From Hemibagrus wyckioides (taxonomy: Eukaryota; Chordata; Actinopteri; Siluriformes; Bagridae): a DNA stretch of 64,000 bases. Both the position numbers and the translations under genes were made by a program. A model generated the notes under the pieces. That model was given only the letters and a program-made list of their open reading frames with translations, had not been told where the DNA came from and searched no databases. Where the stretch lies: assembly GCF_019097595.1 (NCBI RefSeq), contig NC_080717.1, positions 18,762,336 to 18,826,335 of the forward strand, written 5' to 3'. This document shows positions 44,875-58,219 of the stretch, in pieces. Position 1 is the first letter of the stretch, and every line of letters starts with the position of its first letter.

Positions 44875-47119
44875 TGTGCACTTTCACCCCTCCTTCCAAA
44901 TTGAATTCGGTTACAAAGGAGGGCATGACTCAGAATGTCCATTAATGTTTACTGCAGTGTCTCTGTTTGTGGCTCCATGGCCTAATGGATTAAAGCACAC
45001 TGCTCCTGCGCCATTGTCTGGAAGATTAGCCTGACACGGGGCCGGTGGCACGGAAAGGGTGGCAATCCTATTTGAAGCGTAAAATGTATGTGCGCTAGAG
45101 AGGGAGAGAGGGATTTATCAGCACACACAGGCAGAGGAGTGAAGGTTGCTAGTGTAGTCTGTGGGGTTTGTTGTCATTTTTTTTGCCAGCCCTTGTTGCC
45201 AGCAACATATTCCTTCATGTTTGTAGTTTTACTCCACCATTGAACAGACTTGATGGTAGATACCAAGAGTGACTGATAATGTCGAGTGCAAAAGTTTCCG
45301 TCTCCTAAGGTGCAAAACAGAGAATGTACTTTTGTTTATAGTTATCCATTTTAAAAATACTTTATAGTATATGTTATCTAGAATTTCCAATGTATTGAAA
45401 TGAAAGGGGGTGAATTCTTCGATTAAACATTAATACAAAAAATCAACGGTAAAATTAATCCCCAGATTAGGGGTGTAGTAACACAGTGCCACTATCTTTA
45501 TCTGTATTTGTATCTGGTTAGTGCTCCATCACTCAAGTGCACAAATAGAGCATAGGTCATTATTTCTGTTTGTTTTGTTTCTAACCAATGTAGGTTCAAT
45601 CCTGACTCAGGACTGCAACATTTTCACATTAATGAGCAGGATCTTTGTTTGTCCTGTGAGCTTCATCTCTAAGCTCCTACAGTAAACAACTCTTGCTCAC
45701 ATGATGTTTTTGGGCATCCTGCAGGATCCCAGTCTCTGTGCACACCTCTGGTCTCAACAAGATGACCAGTGATCGTCTCTGGCATTGGATGTCAATAAAC
45801 AGAAATGGGTAGACTAGCATGTTATTAGAGAATATCTGTGAAAGCTAACACACCAAATCTAATTTCTTTCTTTGGTCCAAAAAAATTTCTTTCTTTGGTC
45901 CTAAGGATGTAAAAATGTAAATATTTTTGCAGAAGCCAGTAGACACAAAGAAATGCCACTTAAAACAGTTATGTAACCAAGTGTTTTACCAAATAATGTG
46001 TTGGCTAAAATGTGTGCCAACAAAATATAATAGTTATATTATAATAATTTTCAATAAATATTTTCCTGATAAAAATGAATAGACTTTGATCAAAGATGTG
46101 CGATCTGGCACGGTGTCTCTAGAAAAACTGTCTGCTATTTTCTGTTCATTGCCCTTTGATTGGGGACTAATGGTGGAATGGAAAAATTTGTCTTGTGTTA
46201 TCGTTCGTTAAATACTCACTAGCGCAGAGCTATGAGCGTTCCTCAGCTGCCTACTCTGGAACAGGAAAATAAAAAATACGTATATATCAACACGCATGAC
46301 AACAACCAGGCACCGCTTTGTCTCATTATGGTCATGAGAACGAACGTCATTATTCATGTTAGTTGTGAATAAAACGGCGTTAAGTGGCATCTTAAACTGA
46401 AACAGCCTAATTTATATTCATATCTAAAAACTCACTCAGACAGTTTAAGAGCCTGAAGATAATGATTAGTATAGTCGAGGTTGCTCTAGGGCCTGATTTT
46501 AAACACCTCTCATGCTGCGTGGAGATGCTTTATTGCCTTGTGCAGTAGCAGAAGGAAATCACACTAGGAGAGGCTTCCTGCTGCTTCAAAACGTGCCATT
46601 TTGGACCAAGGCGCGAACCACATCTGCATGGTGCAATTAGGACCTGCAGGAGAGGTTTTAGTGTCGCACAGAATAGACACAGCACAGTGGGACATGAAAT
46701 ACAGTGGCACAAATCCAGAATAGCCATTACGGTTGTCTTTAGCCCCGATCAGTTGCGAAGAAAAAAGACGAATGATTTTCATATTTAACCTGAAGATGAA
46801 ACAGAAATATCTGTAAAGAATTTTGAAATTCTGTGTTTCCCAATAATTCCCCTTTCCTCTTTTCAGGCTTTTGATGAGGTTACAATCAGTAAGGAAATAT
46901 TAAAGGAGAACTCCTTTCTGAAATATCTGCTTATATTGAAGTGCTAATTTTTGGTTGGTTGATGCTTGGTAGTATTTTCTTTATTCCTGTAGTGAGTAGT
47001 TGTCTGTTGCTTAAGAAAACAGGAGTCTAAAACAACAAAACAAAAGCTTCTCTTCTTATGCACCAAGTAGTGAAGACAAAAAAATGCAGGACTTCACGTT
47101 CCAGGATGCAATGCATCTA

Positions 47120-47664
47120 CACCCACCAGGCAAAACATTATGACCACCTGCCTAATATTGGTGTTGGTCCCCCTTTTCCTGCCAGAACAGCCCTAACCCG
47201 TCCTGCACTGTGTATTCTGACACCTTTCTATCAGAACCAGTATTAACTTCTTCAGCAATTTGAGCAACAGTAGCTCGTCTGATGCATCGGACCACTCGGG
47301 CCTTCGCTTCCCACGTGAATCAGTGAGCCTTGGCCATCCATGACCCTGTCACCGGTTCACCACTATTCTTTCCTTGGAGCACTTTTGATAGATACTGACC
47401 ACTGCAGACCGGGAACACCCCACAAGAGCTGCAGTTTTGGAGATGCTCTGATCCAGTCGTCTAGCCATCACAATTTGGCCCTTGTCAAACTCGCTCAAAT
47501 CCTTACTCTTGCCCATTTTTCCTGCTTCTAACACATCAACTTGGAGGACAAAATGTTCACTTGCTGCCTTATATATCCCACCCACTAACAGGTGCCATGA
47601 TGAGGAGATAATCAGTGTTATTCACGGCACCTGTCACTGCTCATAATGTTATGCCTTATCGGTG
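47120..47664 (-). mobile_element. Tc1-derived MITE copy 4 (545 bp)
   Basis: TA-flanked, with a left end CACCCACCAGGCAAAACATT that has mutated and a right end CCTTATCGGTG. The minus strand (47349-47585) encodes the helix-turn-helix of the transposase ([20 protein letters not shown]). It has the same deletion junction as copies 1 and 2, with CCGTCCTGCACTG near 47199. Confidence 0.9.
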
Positions 47665-48013
47665 TATTTGACAGTAAAGACTCGGATAGTTAGTGATCTG
47701 TCAGATGTTTAGCATGCAATCTGTAGCTTTGGAATCCTTTGTGTTTGAAGCAGAGTATACAGATGAGGAGTAGAGAGAGCTGGACAGACCAGTCACTTTA
47801 TGTAGAAATGAATTTCTACTGGCACCAGTATCAACTGGCAGTTAGACAGTATAGTGAGTAATGAAGGAAACTCTTAACCAAAATAGGTTAATGGAAAAAG
47901 TGTGGAGATCGCATATTAATTATAAATAGTGATTATGCAAATCATTCAGGGTTTGTTTTGTCCTTGAACGGTGTGAATGTGTTCTCATTCTGGTTCTCTC
48001 CTCGTTATTGCAG

Positions 48014-48191
48014 GTACCCGTGTTGAGGCCAATGGACCTCATGGTGGAGGCGACGCCCAGAAGAGTTTTCTCCAACGGCCACACATACCACATCAACTCC
48101 ATCTCGGTTAACAGTGACTATGAGACATACATGTCCACAGATGACCTCAGAATCAACCTGTGGCACCTGGAAATCACCAACAGAAGCTTCA
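48014..48191 (+). CDS. ppp2r2b: ppp2r2b common exon 5 (residues 150-209)
   Basis: Acceptor TTATTGCAG, donor TTCA|GTATCC, 178 bases. It encodes [20 protein letters not shown], then [20 protein letters not shown] and [19 protein letters not shown]. The [27 protein letters not shown] stretch is the most conserved WD repeat of the family. Human B-beta has NAHTYH and WNFEI; the WHLEI here is as in the alpha and fly proteins. Confidence 0.97.
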
Positions 48192-48812
48192 GTATCCTTT
48201 ATTACGTCAATGCTTTACGGTTCTTTGTGTGAGAAAGGTGCAGTTTGTTTTCTCCTGAAAGTAAACATGCTGTGTTAATCTAACCACTGGACCATACAAT
48301 TGTAGATTTAAAAACATTTGAGAAAATCATTGTTTCAGTTATATATAGTTTCGTTTTCATCTACTGTCTTTGTTGCTGATGTTGTTGATGATTCAATCAT
48401 AAGTTTTTAGTTCTGATTGGTCATGTTAAAGACAACTGACATCATTCTTTAGCGAGTCTAAAAATAGCAGGAGTGTGTATTAGCTCTTCTAGGATCAACA
48501 CAATGAGTCAGAGTGTCTATTGATTGATGGAAGGAACTCAGTCTGGATAGTTGTGTCATGATACAGTCTGTCTGGAACCTGCACAAGTTTCAAGACCTTA
48601 ATATATACCACAGGGGATTTCTATATTAGTCACAGACAAGCTTCCAGACGCTAAGCATTCTATGGTGAAGCAGTCTATGCTAACATTATAAACACAATTG
48701 GAAGTAGTAAATATTTATTCGTAACCCTACACCTCCTTAGCATTTTAATTATTACTGTTTTTGCAAAAAATGTTTGTATTATATGTGGCCATTTCCTAAG
48801 CAGTGTTTCTAG
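48192..48812 (+). other. ppp2r2b intron 5
   Basis: 621 bases of AT-rich intron. No feature recognised. Confidence 0.8.
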
Positions 48813-48977
48813 ACATTGTGGACATTAAGCCAGCTAACATGGAGGAGCTGACAGAAGTGATCACAGCAGCAGAGTTTCACCCGCACCACTGCAACACTTT
48901 TGTCTACAGCAGCAGTAAAGGCTCCATCCGTCTGTGCGACATGAGGGCCGCTGCGCTCTGCGATAACCACTCCAAGT
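48813..48977 (+). CDS. ppp2r2b: ppp2r2b common exon 6 (residues 209-264)
   Basis: Acceptor GTGTTTCTAG, donor AAGT|GTGAGT, 165 bases. It completes the AAC codon and encodes [20 protein letters not shown], then [20 protein letters not shown] and [34 protein letters not shown] and YSSSKG.IRLCDMR are B55 hallmarks around the central propeller face where substrate binds. Confidence 0.97.
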
Positions 48978-51678
48978 GTGAGTGCAGGTCCTTTATGATT
49001 TAATAAAGCATAGGAATTCATCTGTACAGGGGTATGAATAAGGTCACCTCAGTTCATGTTAGAAAGCTTTGGTGGTCTCTCGCATAGTCTCCAGATCCAC
49101 TGAGACATGTTATGAATCCAGTGTACCATGTATTTCCTTATTCCACTGAGGTGGATCTGCGAGAGACAACCCCACTACCACCACCAAGGCACACAACTAG
49201 CTTTCTATCATGAAGATGAATGAATGGTGACTTAATTGAAGAGCTAAATATTTCTATCCTGTTGAATGAAGATGCTTCAACGTGGACACAGAAGAACGAC
49301 TATAGTGCAGCTCTTCAGCTAGAATCCTCTGTCATCTATCACATTTATATTTGACTATAAAAATCTCTGTTTTTCTCCTGCCACCTGTGTGCCAAGTCTC
49401 ACAGAAGATAAACATCACTCGCTACTAGGGTTATGTGTCGTCGTCTTAAATACAATTTTTCCAGTTATTCTAAATTCAGATTATTGTCTGCGTGAAGTTT
49501 CTCACATTCCCCTTGTGTCTGCGTAGGCTTTCCTCCCACCTCTCATAAACATTGTAAGGAGATTCTGGGTGTATTTGCTAGATGAAACGGTAAAACGAGA
49601 GACACATGACAGATAAAATTGATTAAGGAGTGAATATTTTGGAATCCATATTTGTCCTTTCAGTACAAAGACAATCAAGCTTTGTTAGCGCCTCCTCAGA
49701 CGTCTCCCATTGTTGTGGTTGGTTTTTGCTGTCTATTCTGAGGATGTGCTCCAAATGGCAGCAGGATATATAGAGCTGCATCTTGAAATTGAATTAAAAT
49801 GAAGTAGTTGTACAGTAAATATCCATCCATCTGTCTATTTTATGTACTGCATATCCTATACAGGGGTGTTGGGAATCTGGTGTCTGTCCCAGGGGCATTG
49901 GGACACAAGGCAGGGGACACACTGGACAGTGTGCCAACTCATTGCAGGGCACACACACACATTATAGACAATTTAGCAATTCTTTAGGAGGAACCGGAGG
50001 AAACTCACAAAGCATGGGGAAAACGTGGGGAGACCTTCACACACAAAGGGCAGAATAGGGTGGGTTTGATCTCCCATCCATGGAGGTTGAACCCCCCACT
50101 TTGCCCTTATGATAAAAGTCAAACACAGCAACAAGAATAACCCTAGAGCCACCCCCAAAACCCAGAAATTCCTAAACAATTACACAGGAAGTCTGTTTAA
50201 TCTGTGTAATTTAGGTCAGAAGGAAATGAAGTACTGATTAATGTTCAGTGTAAGGTACCCTAAATTCGCTTGAAAAGAGCCTTAGCAACATACAAGCTCG
50301 ATCCTTGGATTCTCCACTGAATCAGACATTACAAATGCATAGAGCAAGCCAGCTTCTTCCACTCAGTCCTTTCCCCAAGAGACCAAACAGCACGTCAGCC
50401 GTGACAGGGATTATCCCACCTCCCACCTTCACCAGGGGACAAAGAAGGTGAAGCTTATGCTAATATTTAATATAATTATGTTTGGTAAGGCTTTACCTCC
50501 TTAATTTCATTTTGAAATGATTTGATGGATGCTGAAAATTCAATACATGTGACTGACTTGATAACTGGACCCAGATAAATTTCTTTTAGATCTCCTCTGG
50601 GCTTTGCATCTCCTCAGAGTCTGCTGTGAGATTATGGGCAGGGGTGTGCATTTTAAAACCAGATTGAATACATTGACATTTAAGCGGTGGTTTGAAAAAA
50701 TAAATCAATGCACTAAGGCACCTCGCTGCGTGTCTAGATATCGCAGAGGTGAAAGAAATACAGTCATTTGCTGAGCTTTACAGTTATGGTAGCTGCTCCA
50801 TACACACGGACATCCTGTTGAATAGACTGTTTGCATTGTGTAACCTGGGGAAGGAGTGGCCTTGGGGGAGGCTGTAAGAGTTGTTTCTGAAACCTCCTCT
50901 AGCGTCTGAGGAGGTGGGCATGATACATACTGCATCATACACACAGCTGTTATTGTCACCTGGTGTGACTGCATGCAGTGTGCAGACATGCCAGCTTGTC
51001 TGGGGAAACAGAATGTCACCGAAATCTTCTGGAAGCATAGTGTGTGTTTGTGTAAGTCCGTTTCAGCTCTGTGTGCATATGTAGTGCATGTGTGTGTATT
51101 ATTCCTTCCTCCTCCTTCTCCTTCTCCTCCTGCGTTCCTCTTACACTAATAAATCTTAGCCCTGTCCTGAGGAATATTCTGAAAAATCAATGTGTGCTGT
51201 GCCACGGAGACCCCCTGCAGCTTTTTTCCACGTGCAGCAGAGCTCCCCAGAGAGCTCATTACGCTCTAGTGAACGATATGCAGCTTAACTTGCACTTCGA
51301 TGGATTTGTGGAATGACAGGTGACATGATGTCTGTCTGGGACACACACACACACACCCTCACACTCAATCCAGACAAGCCCAAGTGGCTACTGCTTTGTG
51401 CCACTACACAGAGCTGCCTCACTCCCTCACTCCCTCTGCTCTTGGCTTTTATGTGTCATTTAGATATGCTGCTGAGACAGCATAGGCCAATACATAAAGC
51501 ATGGAGGGAGTAACTGACAACTGATCATTTATCTTGTTGCACTGGTGACAAATTTAGGTTGCGATGGGAAGGAAACATAATTGTTCGTTTGGTCTAGTTG
51601 CGTCGAGAGAGTTGAGAACTCTGCAGAGATTGTGCTACTGGGAATTAACAACTTTTTTCTACTTACTTTCTCATTCAG
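48978..51678 (+). other. ppp2r2b intron 6
   Basis: 2.7 kb, containing one interspersed-repeat copy (49826-50040) and short CA runs. No exon recognised. Confidence 0.75.
49826..50040. repeat. Interspersed repeat (MAUI-like tail) copy
   Basis: ATCCATCCATC start, TATACAGGGGTGTTGGGAAT, CATTGCAGGGCACACACACA, GACAATTTAG and GAAACTCACAAAGCATGGGG in the family order. Confidence 0.55.
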
Positions 51679-51848
51679 TCTTTGAAGAGCCAGAGGACCC
51701 AAGTAACCGGTCCTTCTTTTCTGAAATCATCTCATCCATCTCCGACGTCAAGTTCAGCCACAGCGGACGCTACCTGATGACCCGGGATTACCTGACGGTT
51801 AAGGTGTGGGACCTGAACATGGAAAGCAAACCCCTGGAGACGTATCAG
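51679..51848 (+). CDS. ppp2r2b: ppp2r2b common exon 7 (residues 264-320)
   Basis: Acceptor CTCATTCAG, donor CAG|GTGAAG, 170 bases. It encodes [20 protein letters not shown], then [20 protein letters not shown] and [17 protein letters not shown]. The [16 protein letters not shown] and [14 protein letters not shown] blocks are the signature of the PR55 family. Ends on a whole codon. Confidence 0.97.
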
Positions 51849-52286
51849 GTGAAGCTATTCATTCTGCTTTTCTCCTCCTAAAAAGCTTAAGGAGTTTTTT
51901 GAGAAGATGTGTGCACTATAGCATGATGAAAATGAAGTTGTTCTGTTGCTTTCTATTTTAAGGGATTTGTGCATCCTAATAATATCAGTTGAGATGTATC
52001 ATGCCCAGACATGTAGGCACAGAAATAAGCAAATACACATATTAACTTGCACATAAAACACATCATTATCACCGCTAATGACGTGATACGTACAAGGATA
52101 TAATGGGAAGGCAAAACCTCTGCGTTCTCATGCAGTCCTATTTTTTTATAAAACTCTCATGTAGGTATTAACCCATTCATGAGCTATCTTGAAACTATCA
52201 GCTCCAGGATTCCCAAAATACTGTGTGTGAGAGAGTAGATTTTCTTATAAAATGCGCTCTGCTTTTATTTGTGTCTGCTTCTATAG
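51849..52286 (+). other. ppp2r2b intron 7
   Basis: 438 bases of ordinary intron. Nothing else seen. Confidence 0.8.
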
Positions 52287-52378
52287 GTACATGACTACCT
52301 GAGGAGTAAACTCTGTTCCCTGTATGAGAACGACTGCATCTTTGACAAGTTCGAGTGTGTCTGGAACGGATCAGACAG
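52287..52378 (+). CDS. ppp2r2b: ppp2r2b common exon 8 (residues 321-351)
   Basis: Acceptor GCTTCTATAG, donor GACAG|GTCAGA, 92 bases. It encodes [20 protein letters not shown] followed by [10 protein letters not shown], identical to human B-beta over nearly the whole exon. It leaves two bases (AG) that join the first base of exon 9 to make serine. Confidence 0.97.
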
Positions 52379-55064
52379 GTCAGAGCTGTTCACGATTAAC
52401 ACCGATGTGCCCTGCTACACATTTATTACCTAGCAGAATCCAGTGTACCAACTTGTTAATTCTACCACATGATATTTTAATGGATATTTTTTCAGGGTGT
52501 GGGTTTAGTTGATGTTAAAAAGTCGTGCATGTTAGACACTAAGGCACTTCCTGTCACTGGACAGCTTGAAGTGCAGACCATTACATGACATGTTACATAA
52601 CATATGCTGTCCATTAGCATATCTGTTAGAGAGAGAGAGCTTAGGGGTGGACTTCACCTTGAAATATTTTCCATATCCAAGTCCTTAATCGAGGACAGCT
52701 GATATGACACACAAGCAGTGCAGATCATTATATATCATTTTTATAGTCATGTAATCACATAGTAAACTGCATCTGACATCTAATGAAGGTGTCCTTTAGT
52801 TTGTTTAATCCCAGTTTTGTTTGACTGTAGATTGGACTTTAAACGATTAAACTATAAATGTGCGTCATTAACATTCCTACTTCACCCAGAATGCATCACA
52901 CTTTATCAGTTTAACATGGTCATTTTATTTCATATTTCCTCATGCCCCCTTCAAATTTTGTCCTGCCTATTCCACTCCACTGAAATCCATGTACTGGACA
53001 GTTGTGTGGATATAAATGGCACTTCAGCGCACAGGTTATTACAGTAAATGTAGTTGTGTGAATGCACCTCATCATTTCTATTATTATGTCTATTATGCTG
53101 CATTTAGATACATTTAGGTTTCCGGTTAATGGCTTTCAGCAGATGTTCCTTGCTTGTGTTACTGTGCTTCCACTTATTTTATTTGAGGCAGTCTGGGAAA
53201 ACTGGCGAACAGCCAGATGAAGAAATGGGATTTAGGAAAGAGTTCATTTTTTGGCCACTGCCATAGCCTGACAATTTAAATTCAAGAAACCTAAATATAC
53301 TTCAGCAAACTATGAGGTGGAATTGTTTTTATTACTTTCTACAAATATCATGTTGGGATAAAGAGCCAGTTTTACAAACATAGTGGTTCAATAAAGGTCA
53401 GTCTGCTTGACGCTACAGTCACACATACAGCAACACTTATTGTATAAGATCATACACCGATCAGGCATAACTTTATGACCACCTGCCTAATGTTGTGTTG
53501 GTCTTCCTTTTGTGTATTCTGACACTTTTCTATCAGAACCAGTATAAACTTCTTCAGCAGTTTGAGCAACAGTAGCTCGTCTGTTGGATCGGATCACACG
53601 GGCCAGCCTTCGCTCCCCATGTGCATCAATGAGCCTTGACCATCCATGATCCTGTCTCTGGTTCACCACTGTTACTTACTTGGACCACTTTTGATAGATA
53701 CTGACCACTGCAGACCGGGAACATCCCACAATAGCTGCAGTTTTGAAGATGCTCTGATCCAGTGGTCTAGCCATCACAATTTGGCCCTTGTCAAACTCGC
53801 TCAAATCCTTACTCTTGCCCATTTTCCCTGCTTCTAACACATTAAGGACAAAATGTTCACTTGCTTCCTAATATATCCCACCCACTAACAGGTACCATGA
53901 TGAGGAGATCATTAATGTTATTCACTTCACCTGTCACTGCTCATAATGTTATGCCTGATCGGTGTATGATATGACACATATATACACTGGTGATTTTTAT
54001 ACAAACACACTCTCTCCAAAGTTTTTTTATTTTAGCTGTAAGAAAACTGTTGTCAAGTGGAATGCTAGCTGCACCTCCTACTGATAAATGTTATTGCTAT
54101 GGCAACCAGTAGTAAGAACCCCTGCTGGCAAATTTATAGTACAGAGTAATAAAATTGTAGCCTAAAGATGTCTAAAATCTTGCTCGGTATGAAAAATATA
54201 AATGCATATGGAGAGATCTGCGATGCTGCTCTAACAGTGATATTGTCCATTGTTACAAATGCTGTACAAATAAAGTTCACTGTCAGTCAGTGTGCTGAAT
54301 CCAACACGAATCTGTGCACAAACAAGGCACTTTTTAATTTTTTGCTCTATAACTACACAAAGGGAATTAGTGGATGCATGTGTCCAGTATATACAGTAGA
54401 CAATAAATAACTGAAGACCAAAACCTCAGTATTTCAGGAAAAGCATAAATTCTAGGGGTGTAAAGATATACTTTGGTCATGATTCGATTCCTGATATTGG
54501 CTTCACAATTTAAGTTTGATTCCCAGAACACAATTTGAATGATGAAAGGACTGAAAGGACTAATAGATGTTTAATACTGTGAACAAAATGTACTTCAGGT
54601 TGAAAATATCTTAATATATAAATAAATGTAAATCATGATTGACTGAAACCTAATGAGCTCCATAGCAAAAATAGAGCTCTGAAATCGGCTAAACTGCCCG
54701 ATGTCTGTGTGCTTTGGTGTTGTTTGAAAGCTACTGAAGAGCTCTTTTTAACCATTATAATGTGATTGTGTAAGCATATAATTTATTGTGTGTGTTGATC
54801 TTTGCGATTGTTCTATCACAAGTTATCACAGGCCTCACAGGCTTTCCATGAAATAAAGAGATTGGCTGATTTGCAGATTTCCACGATGCACATCGTCACA
54901 TTTTTTGCATTGTGATGCATTGTCATGATGTACCATTAAACCCACCTGTGTGACCTAAAGAATAACATAACCAGAAGTAAACGAAAAAACGGTTTTGTCT
55001 TAAAATGATGACACTTTAGTACACATTGTAATTTACACCCTGTGTTCTTTTTCATGATGTGCAG
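52379..55064 (+). other. ppp2r2b intron 8
   Basis: 2.7 kb with a Tc1-derived MITE at 53455-53964. The rest is AT-rich. No exon recognised. Confidence 0.75.
53455..53964 (-). mobile_element. Tc1-derived MITE copy 5 (510 bp)
   Basis: TA-flanked, with ends CACCGATCAGGCATAACTTT and CCTGATCGGTG. The left arm has lost the bases around the shared deletion junction (CTTCCTTTTGTGTATTCTG). The minus-strand helix-turn-helix remnant is retained. Confidence 0.9.
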
Positions 55065-55344
55065 CATGATCATGACCGGCTCCTACAACAACTTCTTCCG
55101 AATGTTTGACCGCAATACGAAACGTGATGTGACCCTGGAGGCGTCGCGAGAGAACAGCAAGCCGCGGGCCGTCCTGAAGCCACGCAAAGTGTGTGTGGGT
55201 GGAAAGCGGCGCAAGGACGAGATCAGTGTCGACAGCCTGGACTTCAGCAAGAAAATCCTGCACACCACTTGGCATCCTTCCGAGAACATCATCGCCGTAG
55301 CCGCCACTAACAACCTCTATATCTTCCAGGATAAGGTCAACTAA
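55065..55344 (+). CDS. ppp2r2b: ppp2r2b common exon 9 with stop (residues 351-443)
   Basis: Acceptor GATGTGCAG; stop TAA at 55342-55344. It encodes [20 protein letters not shown], then [60 protein letters not shown] and [12 protein letters not shown]. The C terminus ..FQDKVN is that of human B-beta and B-alpha. The full protein is one WD40 propeller with no truncation or frameshift; all splice phases agree from exon 2 to here. Confidence 0.97.
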
Positions 55345-56900
55345 TACAGGCACAGTTTGGGTGGCCCAGCACATACACATACATACACACACACACATAC
55401 ACACACGCATGAACACGCACACACACACACACACACCGACAGGCAGACTGGAGTGCCTAATCGCTGCATGGGGCCAGTGTTTGGCTGCAGGAGCCATGAT
55501 GCTGGTGGACTGTTGACTTTTTGTGTTGAAGATGGAGCAGGATACAGAGAGCATGAGCAGACCGACGTTAAGGACGCAGGCATGTTGCGCACAGGAGAGT
55601 GTGAATAAGACGCGCTATGCTATTTCACATAACCCGTTCTACTGTTCTATTTTCATCACCACAACCACATTTCCTCTCTTTAACACGCCTTTATTTATTC
55701 TATTTATTTACTTCTCCCTTTGAAGAAAACGTCCGAAGTTTTAAAAATTGAAATCTGGCTGCATTACATGCACTGTTTTATTAGTGTTATTATAAGGTTC
55801 CACACATCTGACTCTAAGGACGGCATCGGCAAGTTTTGTTTGGTCTGTTTTTCATTGACTCTCACATCAGTGCCCAGGCTTTTGACACCAAAGGGCACTC
55901 TGTAATGAAGCTGACGAAGGTCTAGACAGAAAGGACGCAGCTCCATTCCCTAAAGCCCCTCATCCACGACACAGCTGTCAATGAAACTGAAATGGACTTT
56001 GGGTGTGGTCATGCACACTGATGCTAAGGCCAGATACAATCTCTGGACATGATTCTAATTCTTTGCTACCTGATTCTTTGCGAACGACAGAGGTTAAGTG
56101 GTCTGAAGTCATCAAAAGTTGCCGTTTTATTCGTCTTTTTATGTTAAGGTTTCATTTAATAAGCTGTGGTGCCTTCTTTTCGTATGTGGACTTGAGTGCA
56201 GTTGGGAAGGGGGTTGATGGGATGGGTGTTTTTGGATGGTGTGATATGTTGGTTTGTGGAATGTGACTGTTTTTTTTTTGTTTTGTTTTTATAAAATGTG
56301 GACTGAATAGCTTTGTGTAAGGAAAAAAAGAAATGAAGATGATGTATTCAAGTACGCAAAAACGTAAGTACTTGAATTTTCCAAAACAGGTCATGATGTC
56401 AACTCTGTAGGCTTATGATTTAGGAAGTGTACGTCCCTGGATTTGACTCATTCAGTGCAGTGTTAGGTGGAAGCTGTTATTGCACTCATGACAAATCGCT
56501 CTAATTATCTAAGAGAATGTCTGCTCAGCAGGGTGCAAACTGCAGCATGAAAATACTTTTGCCTCTTATTCAAACAGCTCCCATGTTCCACTATTGTGCA
56601 TTTCTCTCAGACGGCTAATGCACCATCCTACTTTTAAGTATGTTTCATGAAGTGGAAGGAAGTAACAGGTCGGCGAATAATGTAGCCTAACTAGACATGA
56701 AGATTATATGATATCAGGGAATTTTAGGTACAAGTCCTTTAAAAAAAGAAAAAAAAGAAAAAAGTAACATCTAACCAATTTCAGTTGTGAACTTGTTAAT
56801 GAAACAAAGTTTTATAGCTCAGAATGTATTTAAATGCAATTGAATGACATGCAGTCTTTATGCTTAATGGAATTTGTTGAAATAAAAAATGAAAACATGT
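55345..56900 (+). other. ppp2r2b: ppp2r2b 3' UTR
   Basis: The sequence after the stop includes a (CA)n tract at 55373-55437. The best polyadenylation signal is AATAAA at 56881-56886. Small open frames here are not supported as genes. The UTR end is inferred from the signal only. Confidence 0.6.
56881..56886 (+). terminator. Putative ppp2r2b polyadenylation signal
   Basis: AATAAA in an AT-rich context about 1.54 kb after the stop, followed by TG-rich sequence (GTTTGATTTTG and a GT run at 56988-57002). Confidence 0.5.
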
Positions 56901-57400
56901 GCAAGTTGAAATAGTTTGATTTTGACTTACTTGATCTAACTCAGCTTCTGAATGGCCACAATCCTACAGAGATTTGTCTTGAAGCTGTGTGTGTGTGTGT
57001 GTTTATTAACCCTGTTACCAGTACACTGGCATTCCATTCTGCTGACTTATCAGACATTTTCCATCAGTATAAACAAATGATTATATCGTCGCAAGTCAGA
57101 TAGAAAAATTAAACAGGACACTGTTGGCTTTTAGTGTTTATATGATGAAACCTTACACAGAATGTTAGGGGTTAAAGATAATGCCTTCAAATTTCAGATG
57201 TTTATGAATAAACACTTGGGGCATCTCACAGAGCAGAAATTGTTTTGAAGTCACAATTTACATTGAAGATATAAACATTTGCATGAACTTGAATATATTG
57301 CCCCTTATAGGCTAGGTAAAAAGGACTACTTAAAGCACTAAACATCTATTTTCATATGAGCCATTAAACAACACTGTGACATGACAAATAAATTTAATAT

Positions 57401-57621
57401 AGTAGCTCAAGCTGTTAAAGCTCTTGGTTGTTGATTGGAAATATCAGGGTTCGAGCCCCAGCTCCACCAAGCTGCCACCATTGGGCCTTTTGAGCAAGGC
57501 CCTTAACCCCCGCCCCACTCCTGGGGTGCTGGATCATGGCTGACCCTGTGCTCAGACCTTAACCCTCCAAGGATGGGATATGCGAAGAAAGAATTTCACT
57601 GTGCTGTGATGTATATGTGAA
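57401..57621 (+). mobile_element. tRNA-derived SINE, second type
   Basis: AGTAGCTCAAGCTGTTAAAG at the head, a good B box GGTTCGAGCCCC at 57449-57460, GAGCAAGGCCCTTAACCCCC in the body, and the tail AAAGAATTTCACTGTGCTGT plus GATGTATATGTGA. The tail differs from the SINEs at 20, 41 and 42 kb. Confidence 0.8.
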
Positions 57622-57959
57622 AATGGCACGTTCCATTTTTCTGTGTTTTCCACACTCTGAACTGCACCGATATTTACGTTTCTGCCATCATAACCTTAAA
57701 GTGGATCACGTGCGCCCCCGTGTGGCCATTCAGAGGACAATCTATATGGTTTCGTTCAAAAGCATCTCTGCTACAAACACTACTCATGGTAATTAGACTC
57801 ACATATTATGACCTGTTACACTCCCAAAGAAAAGCAAGTACTAAAATGTACCGTTCCTTGTCACTGGACTTGAACTACCATCAACCTTTTGTAGCATAAC
57901 ACAGTGTGTGCAGCGTAACCTTAAAACTTTACATTAAGAAGTAATTACAGTCTAAAATA

Positions 57960-58219
57960 CACTATATTGGTAAAGGTTTTGGGACACCCCACCAAATCAT
58001 TGAATTCAGGTGTTGTTTTTCAGGGGTTGGGCTTGGCCCCTTAGATCCAGTGAAAGGAACTCTTAATGCTTCAATATACCAAGACAATTTCATCCTCCCA
58101 ACTTTTTTGTGAACAGTTTAGGGATGGCTTATCCATGTCTTGCTTTGAGTACTGGTGTGCAGGCATGTTGGAACAGGAAGGGACCATCCCCAAACTGTTC
58201 CCACAAAGTTGGGAGCATG
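57960..58219 (+). mobile_element. Tc1-like family B fragment, 3' truncated
   Basis: TA followed by CACTATATTGGTAAAGGTTT and GGGACACCCC. The plus strand has a decayed transposase C-terminal part. The copy stops near 58219 without a right end. Confidence 0.8.

Larger units (their letters stand above)
44161..48013 (+). other. ppp2r2b intron 4
   Basis: 3.85 kb. It holds a poly-A/(TA)n tract at 44399-44458, a CT run near 44847-44870 and a Tc1-derived MITE at 47120-47664. No exon recognised. Confidence 0.75.

Noticed and set aside
44968..45060. tRNA-like stretch (GGCTCCATGGCCTAATGGAT)
   Set aside because: The 5' half resembles a tRNA-Arg A box, but no B box or matching acceptor stem follows, so it is at best a decayed tRNA or SINE head.
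55033..55554. 173-codon minus-strand open frame over the last ppp2r2b exon
   Set aside because: It is the antisense shadow of a conserved exon and a (CA)n tract.
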